A DNA stretch of 64,000 nt from Lachnospiraceae bacterium (GCA_015057555.1 SVEC01000014.1:1-64000); one strand, 5' to 3'; positions 52,732-61,923 are shown, numbered from the stretch's first letter. Numbers and translations are program-made. The notes: generated by a model not told the origin, from the letters alone.

Positions 52732-53595
52732 TTATATTTCTATTACTCCATCAAATACAACCTTTGCAGGTCCAGTCATATACACCAAGTTAGTCTCTCT
52801 ATCCCACTTGATAATAAGCTCTCCCCCTAAAAGCTTAACTGTAACCTCATTCTCTGTGTGACCATTTAATATACTCGCCACAACGGTTGCACAGGTTCCT
52901 GTACCGCAGGCAAGGGTCTCCCCTGAGCCTCTCTCCCACACACGCATCTTAAGATAATCTCTGCTGACCACCTGAACGAATTCCGCATTTACTCTTCTAG
53001 GAAACAGTGGACTTGACTCAAACTTAGGTCCAATCTCCTCTAGTGGAAATGTATCTGTATCCTCCACATATGTAATACAGTGTGGGTTACCCATAGACAC
53101 ACAGGTAATGTTGTAGCTTGTTCCATCTATGGTTACTGGATAGTCAACAACTCTCTCCAAATCTTCAGTTATAGCTACCGGAACCTCTGCTGGTGTGAAA
53201 ATTGGCTCACCCATATTTACAGTAACCATAGCAACTGTACCTCTGTCTGATGAGTCTTTTCTATCTATAACAAACTTAAGGTACTTTATTCCTGCAAGGG
53301 TCTCTACAGAGATTTCCTCCTTATCAGTAAGACCGTAATCGTACACGTACTTTCCTACACAGCGGATACCATTTCCACACATCTCTGACTGGGAACCGTC
53401 TGCGTTGTACATCTCCATAGTAAAATCAGCCACGTCTGAAGGCTTGATAAGAATAAGTCCATCTGAACCGATTCCGAAATGTCTGTCACTAACTTTCTTT
53501 GAAAGCTCTGAAGGGTTCTCTATAGTCTCCTTAAAGCAGTTCACATATACATAGTCGTTTCCTAAGCCTTCCATCTTGGTAAAATTAAGCTTCAT
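52732..53595 (-). CDS. dapF: Diaminopimelate epimerase
   Basis: Converts LL-diaminopimelate to the meso form for lysine and peptidoglycan. The 287-aa protein keeps both active-site Cys residues, in SEMCGNGIRC and ETLACGTGTCA, and the start MKLNFTKMEGLGNDYVYVN. AAGGAG precedes the ATG. It is first in a long minus-strand run of envelope genes; the next gene, an L,D-transpeptidase that acts on meso-DAP, starts 18 bp after it. Confidence 0.96.
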   Translation of the reverse strand: MKLNFTKMEGLGNDYVYVNCFKETIENPSELSKKVSDRHFGIGSDGLILIKPSDVADFTMEMYNADGSQSEMCGNGIRCVGKYVYDYGLTDKEEISVETLAGIKYLKFVIDRKDSSDRGTVAMVTVNMGEPIFTPAEVPVAITEDLERVVDYPVTIDGTSYNITCVSMGNPHCITYVEDTDTFPLEEIGPKFESSPLFPRRVNAEFVQVVSRDYLKMRVWERGSGETLACGTGTCATVVASILNGHTENEVTVKLLGGELIIKWDRETNLVYMTGPAKVVFDGVIEI

Positions 53596-53758
53596 ATATT
53601 TCTCCTTATAATCTATATTGTAGGTATTTTTTATCTAATGTAGTGGGTGTGAATAGGATTAAATTTTCCTTAATCCAACTAACGCCCATAATTAATTTAT
53701 TTTACCATATTTGTTATATTATTGTAAATGTAAGATTGCACATTATAGAACGCAAAAA

Positions 53759-53787
53759 CCCCTAGAGTATTACAAATACTCTAGGGG
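53759..53787 (-). terminator. Terminator of the DUF3592-like gene
   Basis: CCCCTAGAGTATT and AATACTCTAGGGG form a 13-bp stem with loop ACA. On the minus strand TTTTTGCG follows. It lies 34 bp after the stop of the gene at 53822 and ahead of dapF. Confidence 0.88.
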
Positions 53788-53821
53788 GCATACATATAGC
53801 CAACATCCTGCATACTACTAA

Positions 53822-54241
53822 TTATTTTAACCAAGGTGGATCCTCTCCATAATCCTGTGGTTTATTCTTAGGCTTGTCCATAGCGTCCACTTTTAACGAA
53901 ATAATTCCAAATACAATTGGCAGTATTCCAAATGTAAAATCAACGCACTTAGGCCACTCCGGTTTCTTAGGGTTTATATATACTGTATATTTCTTCCCGT
54001 CCTTCATGGTAAATAGGTTTCGCGAAGAAAGACCTATGTCTTCATAAAGCTTGCCATCATACTCATAGGTCACATAGACTCGTATATTGTTATTGCGACC
54101 TTTCTTGGTAATATATAGCTCACCTTCCACCTTATCATATGTAGCTAAATAGAATACACTTAACCCTATAAGAAAAATCCCTACACATATAAAAAGTACT
54201 CCTACCCACCAAAATGCACTTTTTTTATTTTTTTCTTCCAT
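53822..54241 (-). CDS. Small membrane protein, DUF3592-like
   Basis: The 139-aa protein has two membrane helices (about 10-30 and 100-118) around an external beta-rich domain with EGELYITKKGRNNNIRVYVTYEYDGKLYEDIG and KYTVYINPKKPEWPK. That arrangement and the Y-x-Y-x-G-K-x-Y pattern resemble DUF3592 proteins. The function is unknown. It lies between the hydrogenase operon and the envelope operon, and has its own terminator. Confidence 0.6.
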   Translation of the reverse strand: MEEKNKKSAFWWVGVLFICVGIFLIGLSVFYLATYDKVEGELYITKKGRNNNIRVYVTYEYDGKLYEDIGLSSRNLFTMKDGKKYTVYINPKKPEWPKCVDFTFGILPIVFGIISLKVDAMDKPKNKPQDYGEDPPWLK

Positions 54242-54254
54242 GATTTTTATTCTC

Positions 54255-54392
54255 CTATAGCCACACCGTAATCTCCACCAGATTTCCCTCTACCCCAACC
54301 ACACACCTTTCGTAATATCCATCTCCTGTGGTTCTTGGGCCACTTATTACCTCATAGCCATCATTTGATTTTGCACACCTCAGCCCTTGTAT
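54255..54392 (-). pseudogene. Open 45-codon frame directly after the hydA stop
   Basis: Immediately after the TAA of hydA and in the same frame, 45 sense codons follow, beginning [18 protein letters not shown] and ending [10 protein letters not shown] before TAG. There is no start codon. The composition looks like a protein C-terminus, so it may be what is left of a deleted gene joined to the end of hydA; readthrough extension of hydA is less likely. No homologue was recognised. Confidence 0.35.
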
Positions 54393-56081
54393 TTAATGTG
54401 TGTTCCTATGCAACAATTTATGCTCCTTACCAGCTATTACATCCTGATAGGTCTGACTAAGAAGTGGATTATCCTCTGTAAATCTGATAAGCGACTCTCT
54501 ATCCACTGCATAGATTCCCTCAGCACGGGAAGCTCTGGTTCTTGGTCCTATAGGAAGTGGCTGACCACCACCAGCTATACAGCCTCGTCTACAAGCCATA
54601 ACCTCTACGAAATCATAGTGTGCCTCACCAGACTTAATAGCCTTAAGAAGTTTGTCGGCGTTGCCAAGACCATTTACTACTGCAATTTTAATCTCTCTAT
54701 CACCAAGCATTACGCTAGTTTCCTTGATACCCTCGTCGCCGCGAACACCAGAGAAGCTAAGCTGTGATATAACCTGATGTCCCTTTTCAGCAGACACATG
54801 ACGAAGTACCGCCTCAGTAACACCTCCGGTTACACCGAAAATTGATGCAGCACCAGAAGCTATACCAAACGGCATATCAGGTGCCTCACTCTCTATCTCA
54901 TCAAACTTAATTCCAGCCTGACGAATCATTCTAATAATCTCCACAGTCGTAAGTACCTTGTCTGTATCCTGTCTGCCATCTGTGAAGTTATCTGGCCTTT
55001 CAATCTCACCCTTCTTTGCAGTACAAGGCATGATTGATACCACAAAGGTCTTCTTACCATCTCCTTCATCCTGCTTTGCAAAGTATTCCTTTACCACCGC
55101 TGAGAACATTCCCTGTGGTGAACGACATGTGGAAATATTGCCTGCAAACTCCGGATACTTAGTCTCGCAGAACTTAACCCAGCCCGGACAACAGGAAGTA
55201 AAAAGAGGAAGGTTTTCATTCTTCTCTAATCTCTCAGCAAACTCTTTGGACTCCTCCACAACTGTAAGGTCTGCTGCAAAGTTAGTATCGTACACCTTGT
55301 CAAAGCCCATAAGCCTAAGAGCTGCCACCAGCTTACCCATAGTGTTTTCTCCCTTAGGGAAGCCGAACTTGTCACCTACTGCAAGTCTTACTGCAGGGGC
55401 AATCTGTGCCACTACTCTTATGTTAGGGTCTTCTATAGCCTGCCATACATCAGTAACATTTGTACGTACTGATATAGCACCTGTAGGACAGGCAACCACA
55501 CACTGTCCACAGCCTACACAGTCAGTCTCTGCAAGCTCCTTACCAAATGCAGGGGTAACCTCCATCTTAGAACCACGATGTGCAAAATCAATAGCACCTA
55601 CTGCCTGAATTTCGTCACAGGTTCTTACACAGTCACCACAAAGAATACATTTGTTAGGGTCTCTAACAATAGATGGTGAGCTTATGTCGATAGGTACCTG
55701 CTCTCTATTATTAGGGAATCTAACTGAGTGGATTCCCACCTTAAAGGCTATGTTCTGAAGGTCACAGTTTCCATTTCTTGTACACACTGTACAATCTCTA
55801 CAATGTGATGCAAGAAGAAGCTCTATAATAAGCTTTCTATACTTTCTAATCTTAGTTGAATTGGTCTTAATTACCATTCCAGCCCTTGGCTGCTCTGAAC
55901 AAGAGGCAAATATTCTTCCTCTATCGTCCTCCACAACGCACATACGACAAGCGCCGTATACAGAAAGCTCTGAATGATAACAAAATGTTGGTAAATCGAT
56001 GCCAGCCTTACGAATTACTGCAAGGATGTTTTTCTCACCCTCTATAGGCACACATCTTCCGTCTATAGTCATATAATCCAT
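54393..56081 (-). CDS. hydA: [FeFe]-hydrogenase catalytic subunit HydA
   Basis: Forms H2 as part of a NADH/ferredoxin-linked trimer. The 562-aa subunit has an N-terminal 2Fe-2S domain (FCYHSELSVYGACRMC), a His-Cys 4Fe-4S motif (HCRDCTVCTRNGNC), two ferredoxin clusters (CILCGDCVRTC, CVGCGQCVVAC) and the H-cluster domain. Its three signatures are intact: TSCCPGWVKF, MPCTAKKGE and MACRRGCIAGGGQP. It lacks the additional C-terminal 2Fe-2S domain of the Thermotoga enzyme. Last gene of hydC-hydB-hydA. The maturases HydEFG are not in the window. Confidence 0.94.
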   Translation of the reverse strand: MDYMTIDGRCVPIEGEKNILAVIRKAGIDLPTFCYHSELSVYGACRMCVVEDDRGRIFASCSEQPRAGMVIKTNSTKIRKYRKLIIELLLASHCRDCTVCTRNGNCDLQNIAFKVGIHSVRFPNNREQVPIDISSPSIVRDPNKCILCGDCVRTCDEIQAVGAIDFAHRGSKMEVTPAFGKELAETDCVGCGQCVVACPTGAISVRTNVTDVWQAIEDPNIRVVAQIAPAVRLAVGDKFGFPKGENTMGKLVAALRLMGFDKVYDTNFAADLTVVEESKEFAERLEKNENLPLFTSCCPGWVKFCETKYPEFAGNISTCRSPQGMFSAVVKEYFAKQDEGDGKKTFVVSIMPCTAKKGEIERPDNFTDGRQDTDKVLTTVEIIRMIRQAGIKFDEIESEAPDMPFGIASGAASIFGVTGGVTEAVLRHVSAEKGHQVISQLSFSGVRGDEGIKETSVMLGDREIKIAVVNGLGNADKLLKAIKSGEAHYDFVEVMACRRGCIAGGGQPLPIGPRTRASRAEGIYAVDRESLIRFTEDNPLLSQTYQDVIAGKEHKLLHRNTH

Positions 56082-56096
56082 TATTCTAGCACCTCC

Positions 56097-58034
56097 TTAC
56101 ACGATCTCTATTGCCCCAAACGGACAATCACTCTCACAAGCGCCACACTTAATACACTTGCTTGGATCAATAGTATACGGACTCTTAATCACACCGGAAA
56201 TAGCCGAAACAGGACAATTTCTAGCACACTTTGAACAGCCCTTACACTTATCAGGGTCTATCTTATATGTTCTAAGAGCCTGACAGTTGCCTGTACGACA
56301 TTTCTTCTCTAAAACATGCTCCTCATACTCATCTCTAAAGGTTTTAAGAGTACTAAGAACAGGAAGTGCTGCACTCTTACCAAGTCCGCAGAGTGCTGTA
56401 TCAGTAATTGCAGTACCAAGCTCCTCCAGCATATCAAGCTGCTCCATAGTACCTCTTCCTGCAACAATATCCTCTAATATTTCAAGCATACGCTTAGTAC
56501 CCTCACGACAAGGGATACATTTTCCACAGGATTCATTCTGAGTAAAGTTCATGAAGAATCTTGCAACCTCAACCATACAGGTATCCTCGTCCATAATAAC
56601 CAGACCGCCGGAGCCTATCATAGCTCCACGCTTCTTCAAGGAATCAAAATCAAGAGGAAGGTCAAGGTCTGTGCCAATAAGACATCCGCCGGATGGTCCG
56701 CCTATCTGTACTGCCTTAAACTCCTTGCCATTCTTAATTCCACCGCCAATCTCATATACAATCTCTCTAAGAGTCGTACCCATTGGCACCTCTATAAGAC
56801 CAGTGTTATTAATACTACCTGTTACCGCAAATGCTTTAGTTCCCGGACTCTTCTCGGTACCAATTCCCTTGTACCACTGGGCACCATTTTCGATAATCAT
56901 AGGAACATTTGCATAGGTCTCTACGTTATTAAGCACTGTTGGCTTACCAAAAAGTCCCTGCTCAACCGTTCTAGGTGGCTTAGTTCTAGGCATACCACGC
57001 TCACCCTCTATAGACGCTGTAAGAGCTGAACCCTCACCACATACGAAGGCACCTGCACCACGATTTATATGAAGCTTAAAGCTATAGCCTGAGCCTAAAA
57101 TGTTATCTCCAAGCAAGCCCACTTCCTCAGCTTGGGCGATAGCTATCTTAAGTCTGCTAATAGCAAGTGGATACTCTGCTCTAACGTAGATGTATCCCTC
57201 CTGGGCACCAACTGCATAGCCTGCAATTATCATACCCTCTATCATCTTATGTGGGTCACCCTCCATAACGGAACGGTCCATAAATGCACCTGGATCTCCC
57301 TCATCACCATTACATACTACATAACGAGTCTTCTCAGCTTGACGTGCAACCTGCTTCCACTTATATCCGGTCTGAAATCCTCCGCCTCCACGACCGCGAA
57401 GCTCTGAGTCATATATCTCATTAATAATCTCATCCTGAGTCATATCAAAAAGAGCCTTTTCCAAAGCTGAATATCCGCCTACAGCCAAGTATTCATTAAT
57501 ATGCTCTGCGTCTATATGACCACAGTTCTTAAGTACAAGTCTGGTCTGCTTTGCGTAGAAAGGAATCTCCTCCTGAGTCTGGTACTTAACTCCATCCATC
57601 TCGTAAAGGAGTCTCTCAACAGGCTGACCACCTAAGATAGTGGTATTGTAAATCTCCTCACAGTCCTCTTCCTTAACCTTAGTATAAAGGAAGTTATATG
57701 GCTCAATTCTAACAAGTGGTCCCATCTCACAGAAGCCATGACAACCACTCTTCTTAACTCCACCTGCAACACTGGTTACATCCTCTGCCACAGTAGCTGC
57801 AATCTGTGCACTTGGACACTCACCATTAGGACCATGAGCTGCACCTGCACCAAACTCCACCTCAATGTTTGGATTACCGTCAACAAGTGCCTTTAGCTTC
57901 TCATATATCTTAACCGAGCCACCAGCAAGACATCCTGTACCGGCACAGATAAGTATTCTAAACTTCTCCTGCTCCATAGCTGCCTTAGCTTCACGGCGAG
58001 CATTAATTAAATCCTGTCTATTATTTAATCTCAT
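56097..58034 (-). CDS. hydB: NADH-binding hydrogenase subunit HydB (NuoF-like)
   Basis: The 645-aa flavoprotein carries FMN and the NADH site. It has an N-terminal thioredoxin-like 2Fe-2S region (GTGCLAGGSVKIYEKLKAL), the NuoF core with GRGGGGFQTGYKWK and NGDEGDPGAFMDRSVMEGDPH, the 4Fe-4S motif ESCGKCIPCREGTKRM and two C-terminal ferredoxin clusters (CKGCSKCARNC, CIKCGACESDC). This domain order matches the beta subunit of electron-bifurcating hydrogenases. It overlaps hydC by one base. Confidence 0.94.
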   Translation of the reverse strand: MRLNNRQDLINARREAKAAMEQEKFRILICAGTGCLAGGSVKIYEKLKALVDGNPNIEVEFGAGAAHGPNGECPSAQIAATVAEDVTSVAGGVKKSGCHGFCEMGPLVRIEPYNFLYTKVKEEDCEEIYNTTILGGQPVERLLYEMDGVKYQTQEEIPFYAKQTRLVLKNCGHIDAEHINEYLAVGGYSALEKALFDMTQDEIINEIYDSELRGRGGGGFQTGYKWKQVARQAEKTRYVVCNGDEGDPGAFMDRSVMEGDPHKMIEGMIIAGYAVGAQEGYIYVRAEYPLAISRLKIAIAQAEEVGLLGDNILGSGYSFKLHINRGAGAFVCGEGSALTASIEGERGMPRTKPPRTVEQGLFGKPTVLNNVETYANVPMIIENGAQWYKGIGTEKSPGTKAFAVTGSINNTGLIEVPMGTTLREIVYEIGGGIKNGKEFKAVQIGGPSGGCLIGTDLDLPLDFDSLKKRGAMIGSGGLVIMDEDTCMVEVARFFMNFTQNESCGKCIPCREGTKRMLEILEDIVAGRGTMEQLDMLEELGTAITDTALCGLGKSAALPVLSTLKTFRDEYEEHVLEKKCRTGNCQALRTYKIDPDKCKGCSKCARNCPVSAISGVIKSPYTIDPSKCIKCGACESDCPFGAIEIV

Positions 58035-58510
58035 TAATTCTCACCTCTCAATTCCTTAATAAGTGCACTTACCTTGTCAGGTGTCATAGCAGCGTGTACC
58101 TCATCATTTACAGTGAGAACCGGCGCCAAACCACAAGCACCAAGACAGGATACTGTCTCCACTGTAAACATCATATCATCGGTGGTGTGCTTGCCCTTCT
58201 CCAACTTAAGTTCCTTATATAATCTCTCTAAAATTCCTGTTGATTTTCTAACATGACAGGCTGTTCCATCACACACCTTTATGACATACTTACCCTTTTG
58301 CTCAAAGGAAAAATTCTCATAAAATGTAGCTACTGAATACGCCTTTGCCTCTGTAATTCCTAGCTTACCTGCTATATATGTAAGTAATTCCGGTGGCAAA
58401 TATCTGTACTCAGTCTGAACATCCTGAATAATAGGTATGAGCCATCTAGACTCTGTTCCATACTGTCCTATTATCTCGTCAGCCTTATCATAATATGATT
58501 GTTCTAGCAT
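58034..58510 (-). CDS. hydC: Hydrogenase subunit HydC (NuoE-like)
   Basis: A thioredoxin-like 2Fe-2S protein of 158 aa. The four cluster Cys lie in VCDGTACHVR and SCLGACGLAP. It works with HydB in moving electrons between NADH, ferredoxin and the H-cluster. First gene of the operon, with a consensus promoter at 58560-58588 and GGAGG before the ATG. Confidence 0.94.
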   Translation of the reverse strand: MLEQSYYDKADEIIGQYGTESRWLIPIIQDVQTEYRYLPPELLTYIAGKLGITEAKAYSVATFYENFSFEQKGKYVIKVCDGTACHVRKSTGILERLYKELKLEKGKHTTDDMMFTVETVSCLGACGLAPVLTVNDEVHAAMTPDKVSALIKELRGEN

Positions 58511-58559
58511 AACCGTCCTCCTTATTTATCACTTATAATATATTGATCCATATGAAGAC

Positions 58560-58588
58560 ATTATACTACGAAAGGCATTTTTTTCCAA
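58560..58588 (-). promoter_or_regulatory. hydCBA promoter
   Basis: TTGGAA (58583-58588) and TATAAT (58560-58565) are 17 bp apart on the minus strand, about 50 bp upstream of the hydC ATG. The -35 adjoins the carD terminator. Confidence 0.7.
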
Positions 58589-58590
58589 CA

Positions 58591-58638
58591 AGCAAAAGCC
58601 ACAGATAGGATATTGTCACCCTATCTGTGGCTTTTGCT
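58591..58638 (-). terminator. Terminator of carD
   Basis: AGCAAAAGCCACAGATAGG and its exact complement form a 19-bp stem with a loop of about 10 nt. The run of T within the stem (GGCTTTTGCT) and the position 30 bp after the carD stop support termination. Confidence 0.8.
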
Positions 58639-58667
58639 TTCAAATTATTCTGTGAATTGTGATGTTG

Positions 58668-59168
58668 TTAGGCACAAATTGCGCTAAAGACAAGCTGTTT
58701 TACTTCATCCTTCTCCTTGCCTGTAGCAATTGCTACCTCTGTGAAGAGAACCTCCTGTGCTGCATTCAAATACCTCTCGTCTGTGGCTGTAATCTTCTTA
58801 CCCATAGCCTCTCTCTCCTTCTTACGCATAAGAAGGGTCTTAACGATTTGAATCCACTGCTTTAAGTCGCAGCTTTTCATCACGTTCTTGTAGCACTCGT
58901 CTCTCATACGGTCATTTGCCACCTGAAGTGGCTCCATTCTCTCTGCCTCACCTATGGCCTCCATAGCTTCCTGGGCAGACACAATTTTTCTTAGTACAAC
59001 CTTTTTGTTATCTGTAGGACAAAACAGTCTACTCTCCCTAGACCTTTCCGGAACTAAAACGTAATATAATCTGTCATCGTCATAGCCGGAAATTTCAGGA
59101 TGAGTAATGTCCTCAACCCTACATATACCATTCTGGCCATATACTATGTATTCACCTACATCAAACAT
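58668..59168 (-). CDS. CarD-family transcriptional regulator
   Basis: The 166-aa protein binds the RNA polymerase beta subunit through an N-terminal Tudor-like domain (FDVGEYIVYGQNGICRVEDI, YYVLVPE, RLFCPTD) and has a helical C-terminal half with MRKKEREAMGKKITATDERYLNAAQEVLFTEVA. CarD proteins stabilise open promoter complexes at rRNA and other promoters. The ATG at 59168 has AGGAGG 7 nt upstream; a longer frame to 59198 was rejected. It is monocistronic with its own terminator. Confidence 0.9.
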   Translation of the reverse strand: MFDVGEYIVYGQNGICRVEDITHPEISGYDDDRLYYVLVPERSRESRLFCPTDNKKVVLRKIVSAQEAMEAIGEAERMEPLQVANDRMRDECYKNVMKSCDLKQWIQIVKTLLMRKKEREAMGKKITATDERYLNAAQEVLFTEVAIATGKEKDEVKQLVFSAICA

Positions 59169-59360
59169 ATTCCGCCTCCTAAAAAAAGGAAAAACCATTC
59201 TTCAGCTAATGCGTCCAAATGTTTTTTCAACCAACAAGTTGCAGCTAATCGCCCTGTACAATTTATATTAGCAAAATATTCCTAGATTTGTAAGTCGAAT
59301 TAGGAAGATTTTTTATTTTCGTTATTTTAATATTAAAAGGCATTGTGTTTTTGTGCATTT

Positions 59361-59534
59361 TTACAATATTCCTCTGAAATTTTTCTCCACCAGCTTTCTA
59401 GAAACCATTACCATATGCCCACAATTATTACATTTCAGCTTAAAATCCATACCTATTCGAAGTATCTCCCAGCTATTGCCTCCACAAGGATGACCTTTTT
59501 TTAATTTTATATTTTGCCCAATCTGAAAATCCAT
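59361..59534 (-). CDS. DUF951-family small zinc-ribbon protein
   Basis: The 57-aa protein reads MDFQIGQNIKLKKGHPCGG near its start and continues NSWEILRIGMDFKLKCNNCGH. The pattern LKKGHPCG-x-N-x-WEILR-x-G-x-D-x-x-LKC-x-x-CGH is that of DUF951, which usually occurs near chromosome-segregation or ribosome genes in Firmicutes. Cys17, Cys35, Cys38 and neighbouring His residues could bind zinc. GGAG lies upstream of the ATG. Function is unknown. The remaining parts of 59169-59589 hold no other gene. Confidence 0.88.
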   Translation of the reverse strand: MDFQIGQNIKLKKGHPCGGNSWEILRIGMDFKLKCNNCGHMVMVSRKLVEKNFRGIL

Positions 59535-59589
59535 TTGTTTCTCCTAGTTGCAATTATTCCCTATTCTTCGTACCTTAATCAAACTTAAT

Positions 59590-60255
59590 TTAATTGATTA
59601 TAACATTCACTAGCTCCTGGGCAGTATCTACAACATAAGTAGCTCCTGCCCTACTTAACTCCTCATAGTCACCATACCCAAAGGTTACACCCACGCTGTC
59701 TATAGAGAAGTATTTCGCACCATTGATATCAAAATGTCTGTCACCAACCATAATAGTCTGTTCCATATTAAAGTCTGGATATATCTCTTCAATCTGCTCT
59801 AGTAAATACTCTATAACTAATTCTTTCTTGTCTCTAGTCCCGTCAAAGCTGGCTCCTGCAACAATATCAAAGTACGATAATAATCCTAATTTTTCTAATA
59901 TAATTTTTGCGAATTTTTCTGGCTTTGAGGTAGCCACGTAAAGCTTGTAGCCCTGCTCCTGTAAATATTTCAATGCATCATCCATACCAGGCATAATATC
60001 ATTTTCCTCTAAGCCTCTTACACTATAATACTCTCTGTAATATACTGTCGCCTCTTCAGCCTGCTCAGCTGTAAATCCACAAAAATCTCTAAAAGAATCC
60101 CTAAGCGGTGGACCTATAAATTTACGTAGGGTACTATTATCAGGCACCTCTACACCAAATTTGTTAAGAGCATGAATTATACCACCTGATATGCCCTTGA
60201 AGGGTTCTGTAATTGTCCCGTCCAAATCAAATAAAATATATTTGTATTTGCTCAT
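59590..60255 (-). CDS. HAD-superfamily hydrolase, phosphoglycolate-phosphatase-like
   Basis: The 221-aa phosphatase has motif I FDLDGTITEP with both Asp residues, motif II VATSKPEKFA, and motif IV MVGDRHFDINGAKYFSIDSVGV. The helical cap between about residues 18 and 85 is of the Gph/PGMB type (class I). It is close to Gph and YhxA-like phosphatases; the substrate (phosphoglycolate, a sugar phosphate or PPi) cannot be assigned. The ATG at 60255 was chosen because GGAGG lies 8 nt upstream. Confidence 0.86.
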   Translation of the reverse strand: MSKYKYILFDLDGTITEPFKGISGGIIHALNKFGVEVPDNSTLRKFIGPPLRDSFRDFCGFTAEQAEEATVYYREYYSVRGLEENDIMPGMDDALKYLQEQGYKLYVATSKPEKFAKIILEKLGLLSYFDIVAGASFDGTRDKKELVIEYLLEQIEEIYPDFNMEQTIMVGDRHFDINGAKYFSIDSVGVTFGYGDYEELSRAGATYVVDTAQELVNVIIN

Positions 60256-60309
60256 ATTCTCATCCTCCACACTCTAAACAAGAGCCATTGTCTTACACTC
60301 GTTTATATT

Positions 60310-60338
60310 AAAAGGAGATTATTAACTAACCTCCTTTT
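60310..60338 (-). terminator. Short terminator after the CBS gene
   Basis: AAAAGGAG and CTCCTTTT form an 8-bp stem with a 13-nt loop, 5 bp after the CBS-protein stop. Minus-strand continuation is TTTTAATATAAA. Confidence 0.5.
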
Positions 60339-60342
60339 TAAT

Positions 60343-60729
60343 CTAGTCTTTATGCAACTTCATAATAACTGTCTTTCTAGTAATTATACCTATAAAACAG
60401 CCTCTATCATCAACCACTGCAAGGAAATTTCTATCGAGAATCTTCTCGTATATCTCTTCCTCTGTGGCAGTATTTAAAACCGCTCCCTCAAGATCCATTC
60501 GCACAATATCCTTAACTAAGTAATTGGCTAAATTTTCTCTTCCGCCATCCATAACTCTTCTAAGGAAATCACCCTCACTGGCTATAGCTACGAATTTGCC
60601 CTCGTCATCTATAACAGGAACCGCTGTAAAACCGCTGGCAAGCACAAATTCTACTGCCTTATCTACAGGGTCTTCTGCATTTAAATATGTCAGCATCTGC
60701 TTAGGAACCAGAATACTAAATATGTTCAT
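60343..60729 (-). CDS. CBS-pair domain protein
   Basis: The 128-aa protein is made only of two CBS motifs (about 10-60 and 75-125), with VKDIVRMDLEGAVLNTATEEEIYEKIL and FLAVVDDRGCFIGIITRKTVI. CBS pairs bind adenine nucleotides and regulate partner proteins. The partner is not evident; a DAHP synthase gene lies 23 bp upstream on the same strand, so co-transcription with it is likely. GGAGGGG precedes the ATG at 60729. Confidence 0.87.
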   Translation of the reverse strand: MNIFSILVPKQMLTYLNAEDPVDKAVEFVLASGFTAVPVIDDEGKFVAIASEGDFLRRVMDGGRENLANYLVKDIVRMDLEGAVLNTATEEEIYEKILDRNFLAVVDDRGCFIGIITRKTVIMKLHKD

Positions 60730-60752
60730 TTTCCCCTCCAAAATACCTTATC

Positions 60753-61781
60753 CTATAACTGCTCTGCCATCTCAAGAAGAAGCTTCTCTGTCTTCTCCCA
60801 ACCAAGACATGGATCAGTAATAGACTTTCCATAGCAGCCCCCACCGATTGGCTGGTTACCATCCTCGATGTAGCTTTCTACCATAACACCCTTTACTAAA
60901 TTTTTAACATCCTCTGAATGTCTTCTACAGTGAAGAATCTCATTTACTATACGTGGCTGCTCATCCCACTTCTTACCTGAGTTGTTATGATTTGCATCCA
61001 CTATACAAGCAGGATTTACAAGATTGAATTTCTGATACAAATCTGCAAGAAGCTTTAAGTCCTCGTAGTGATAGTTTGCAATTGACTGTCCACTCTTGTT
61101 AAGGGAACCTCTTAATATGCAATGCGCAAGTGGATTACCATCAGTTTTGGTCTCATAGCCTGAGAAAAGGAAGGTATGCTTTGCCTGTGCAGCAACGCAG
61201 GAGTTAAGCATAACTGTGTAGTCACCACTTGTTGGGTTCTTCATACCAACAGGTACATCCATACCACTGGCAGTAAGTCTGTGAGCCTGATTCTCCACAC
61301 TTCTAGCACCGATTGCTACGTATGAAAGAATATCCTCAAGGTATGGCCAGTTATCTGTATAAAGCATCTCGTCAGCTGCAGTAAGATGCGTTTCCTTAAT
61401 AGCCTTAATGTGCATCTTTCTAATAGCCTTAACACCCTCAATAAAATCTGGCTTATCCTCTGGGTTTGGCTGATGAAGCATTCCCTTGTAGCCTGAACCG
61501 TTAGTACGTGGCTTATTAGTGTAAATTCTAGGTATGATTAAAACTTTATCGCTAACCTTTTCCTGAACCTTAGCAAGTCTGTTAAGGTAGTCAAGAACTG
61601 AATCCTCATAGTCTGCTGAACAAGGTCCTATAATAGCTATAAACTTATCTGACTCACCTGTGAAAATCTTCTTAATCTCAGCGTCTCTTACCGCCTTTAT
61701 ATCAACTAATTCCTGATCCATAGGAAATGCATCTTTTATTTCCTGTGGTCCTGGTACTTTTTTAATCATGTGCAATGCCAT
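60753..61781 (-). CDS. Class I DAHP synthase (3-deoxy-7-phosphoheptulonate synthase)
   Basis: Catalyses the first step of the shikimate pathway from phosphoenolpyruvate and erythrose 4-phosphate. The 342-aa protein is of the AroF/AroG type: AIIGPCSADYEDSVLDYLNRL, RIYTNKPRTNGSGYKGM, GARSVENQAHRLTASGMDVPVGMKNPTSGD, ILRGSLNKSG and ANHNNSGKKWDEQPRIV, with a terminal GGCYGKSITDPCLGWEKTE. The Cys in GPCSAD and the later His, Glu and Asp fit metal binding. Feedback specificity for Phe, Tyr or Trp cannot be told. Confidence 0.93.
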   Translation of the reverse strand: MALHMIKKVPGPQEIKDAFPMDQELVDIKAVRDAEIKKIFTGESDKFIAIIGPCSADYEDSVLDYLNRLAKVQEKVSDKVLIIPRIYTNKPRTNGSGYKGMLHQPNPEDKPDFIEGVKAIRKMHIKAIKETHLTAADEMLYTDNWPYLEDILSYVAIGARSVENQAHRLTASGMDVPVGMKNPTSGDYTVMLNSCVAAQAKHTFLFSGYETKTDGNPLAHCILRGSLNKSGQSIANYHYEDLKLLADLYQKFNLVNPACIVDANHNNSGKKWDEQPRIVNEILHCRRHSEDVKNLVKGVMVESYIEDGNQPIGGGCYGKSITDPCLGWEKTEKLLLEMAEQL

Positions 61782-61923
61782 TGTTATGTCCCTCCATTAA
61801 AGCAAAGATTTTTATTGCTTCCAATATTTTCTAGTCCACAATATACTCGAACACAACTATTATACTCCTATAATTTTATTAATTCAAGAAAAAGGCGAAA
61901 CATATTTGTTCCGCCACAATACA

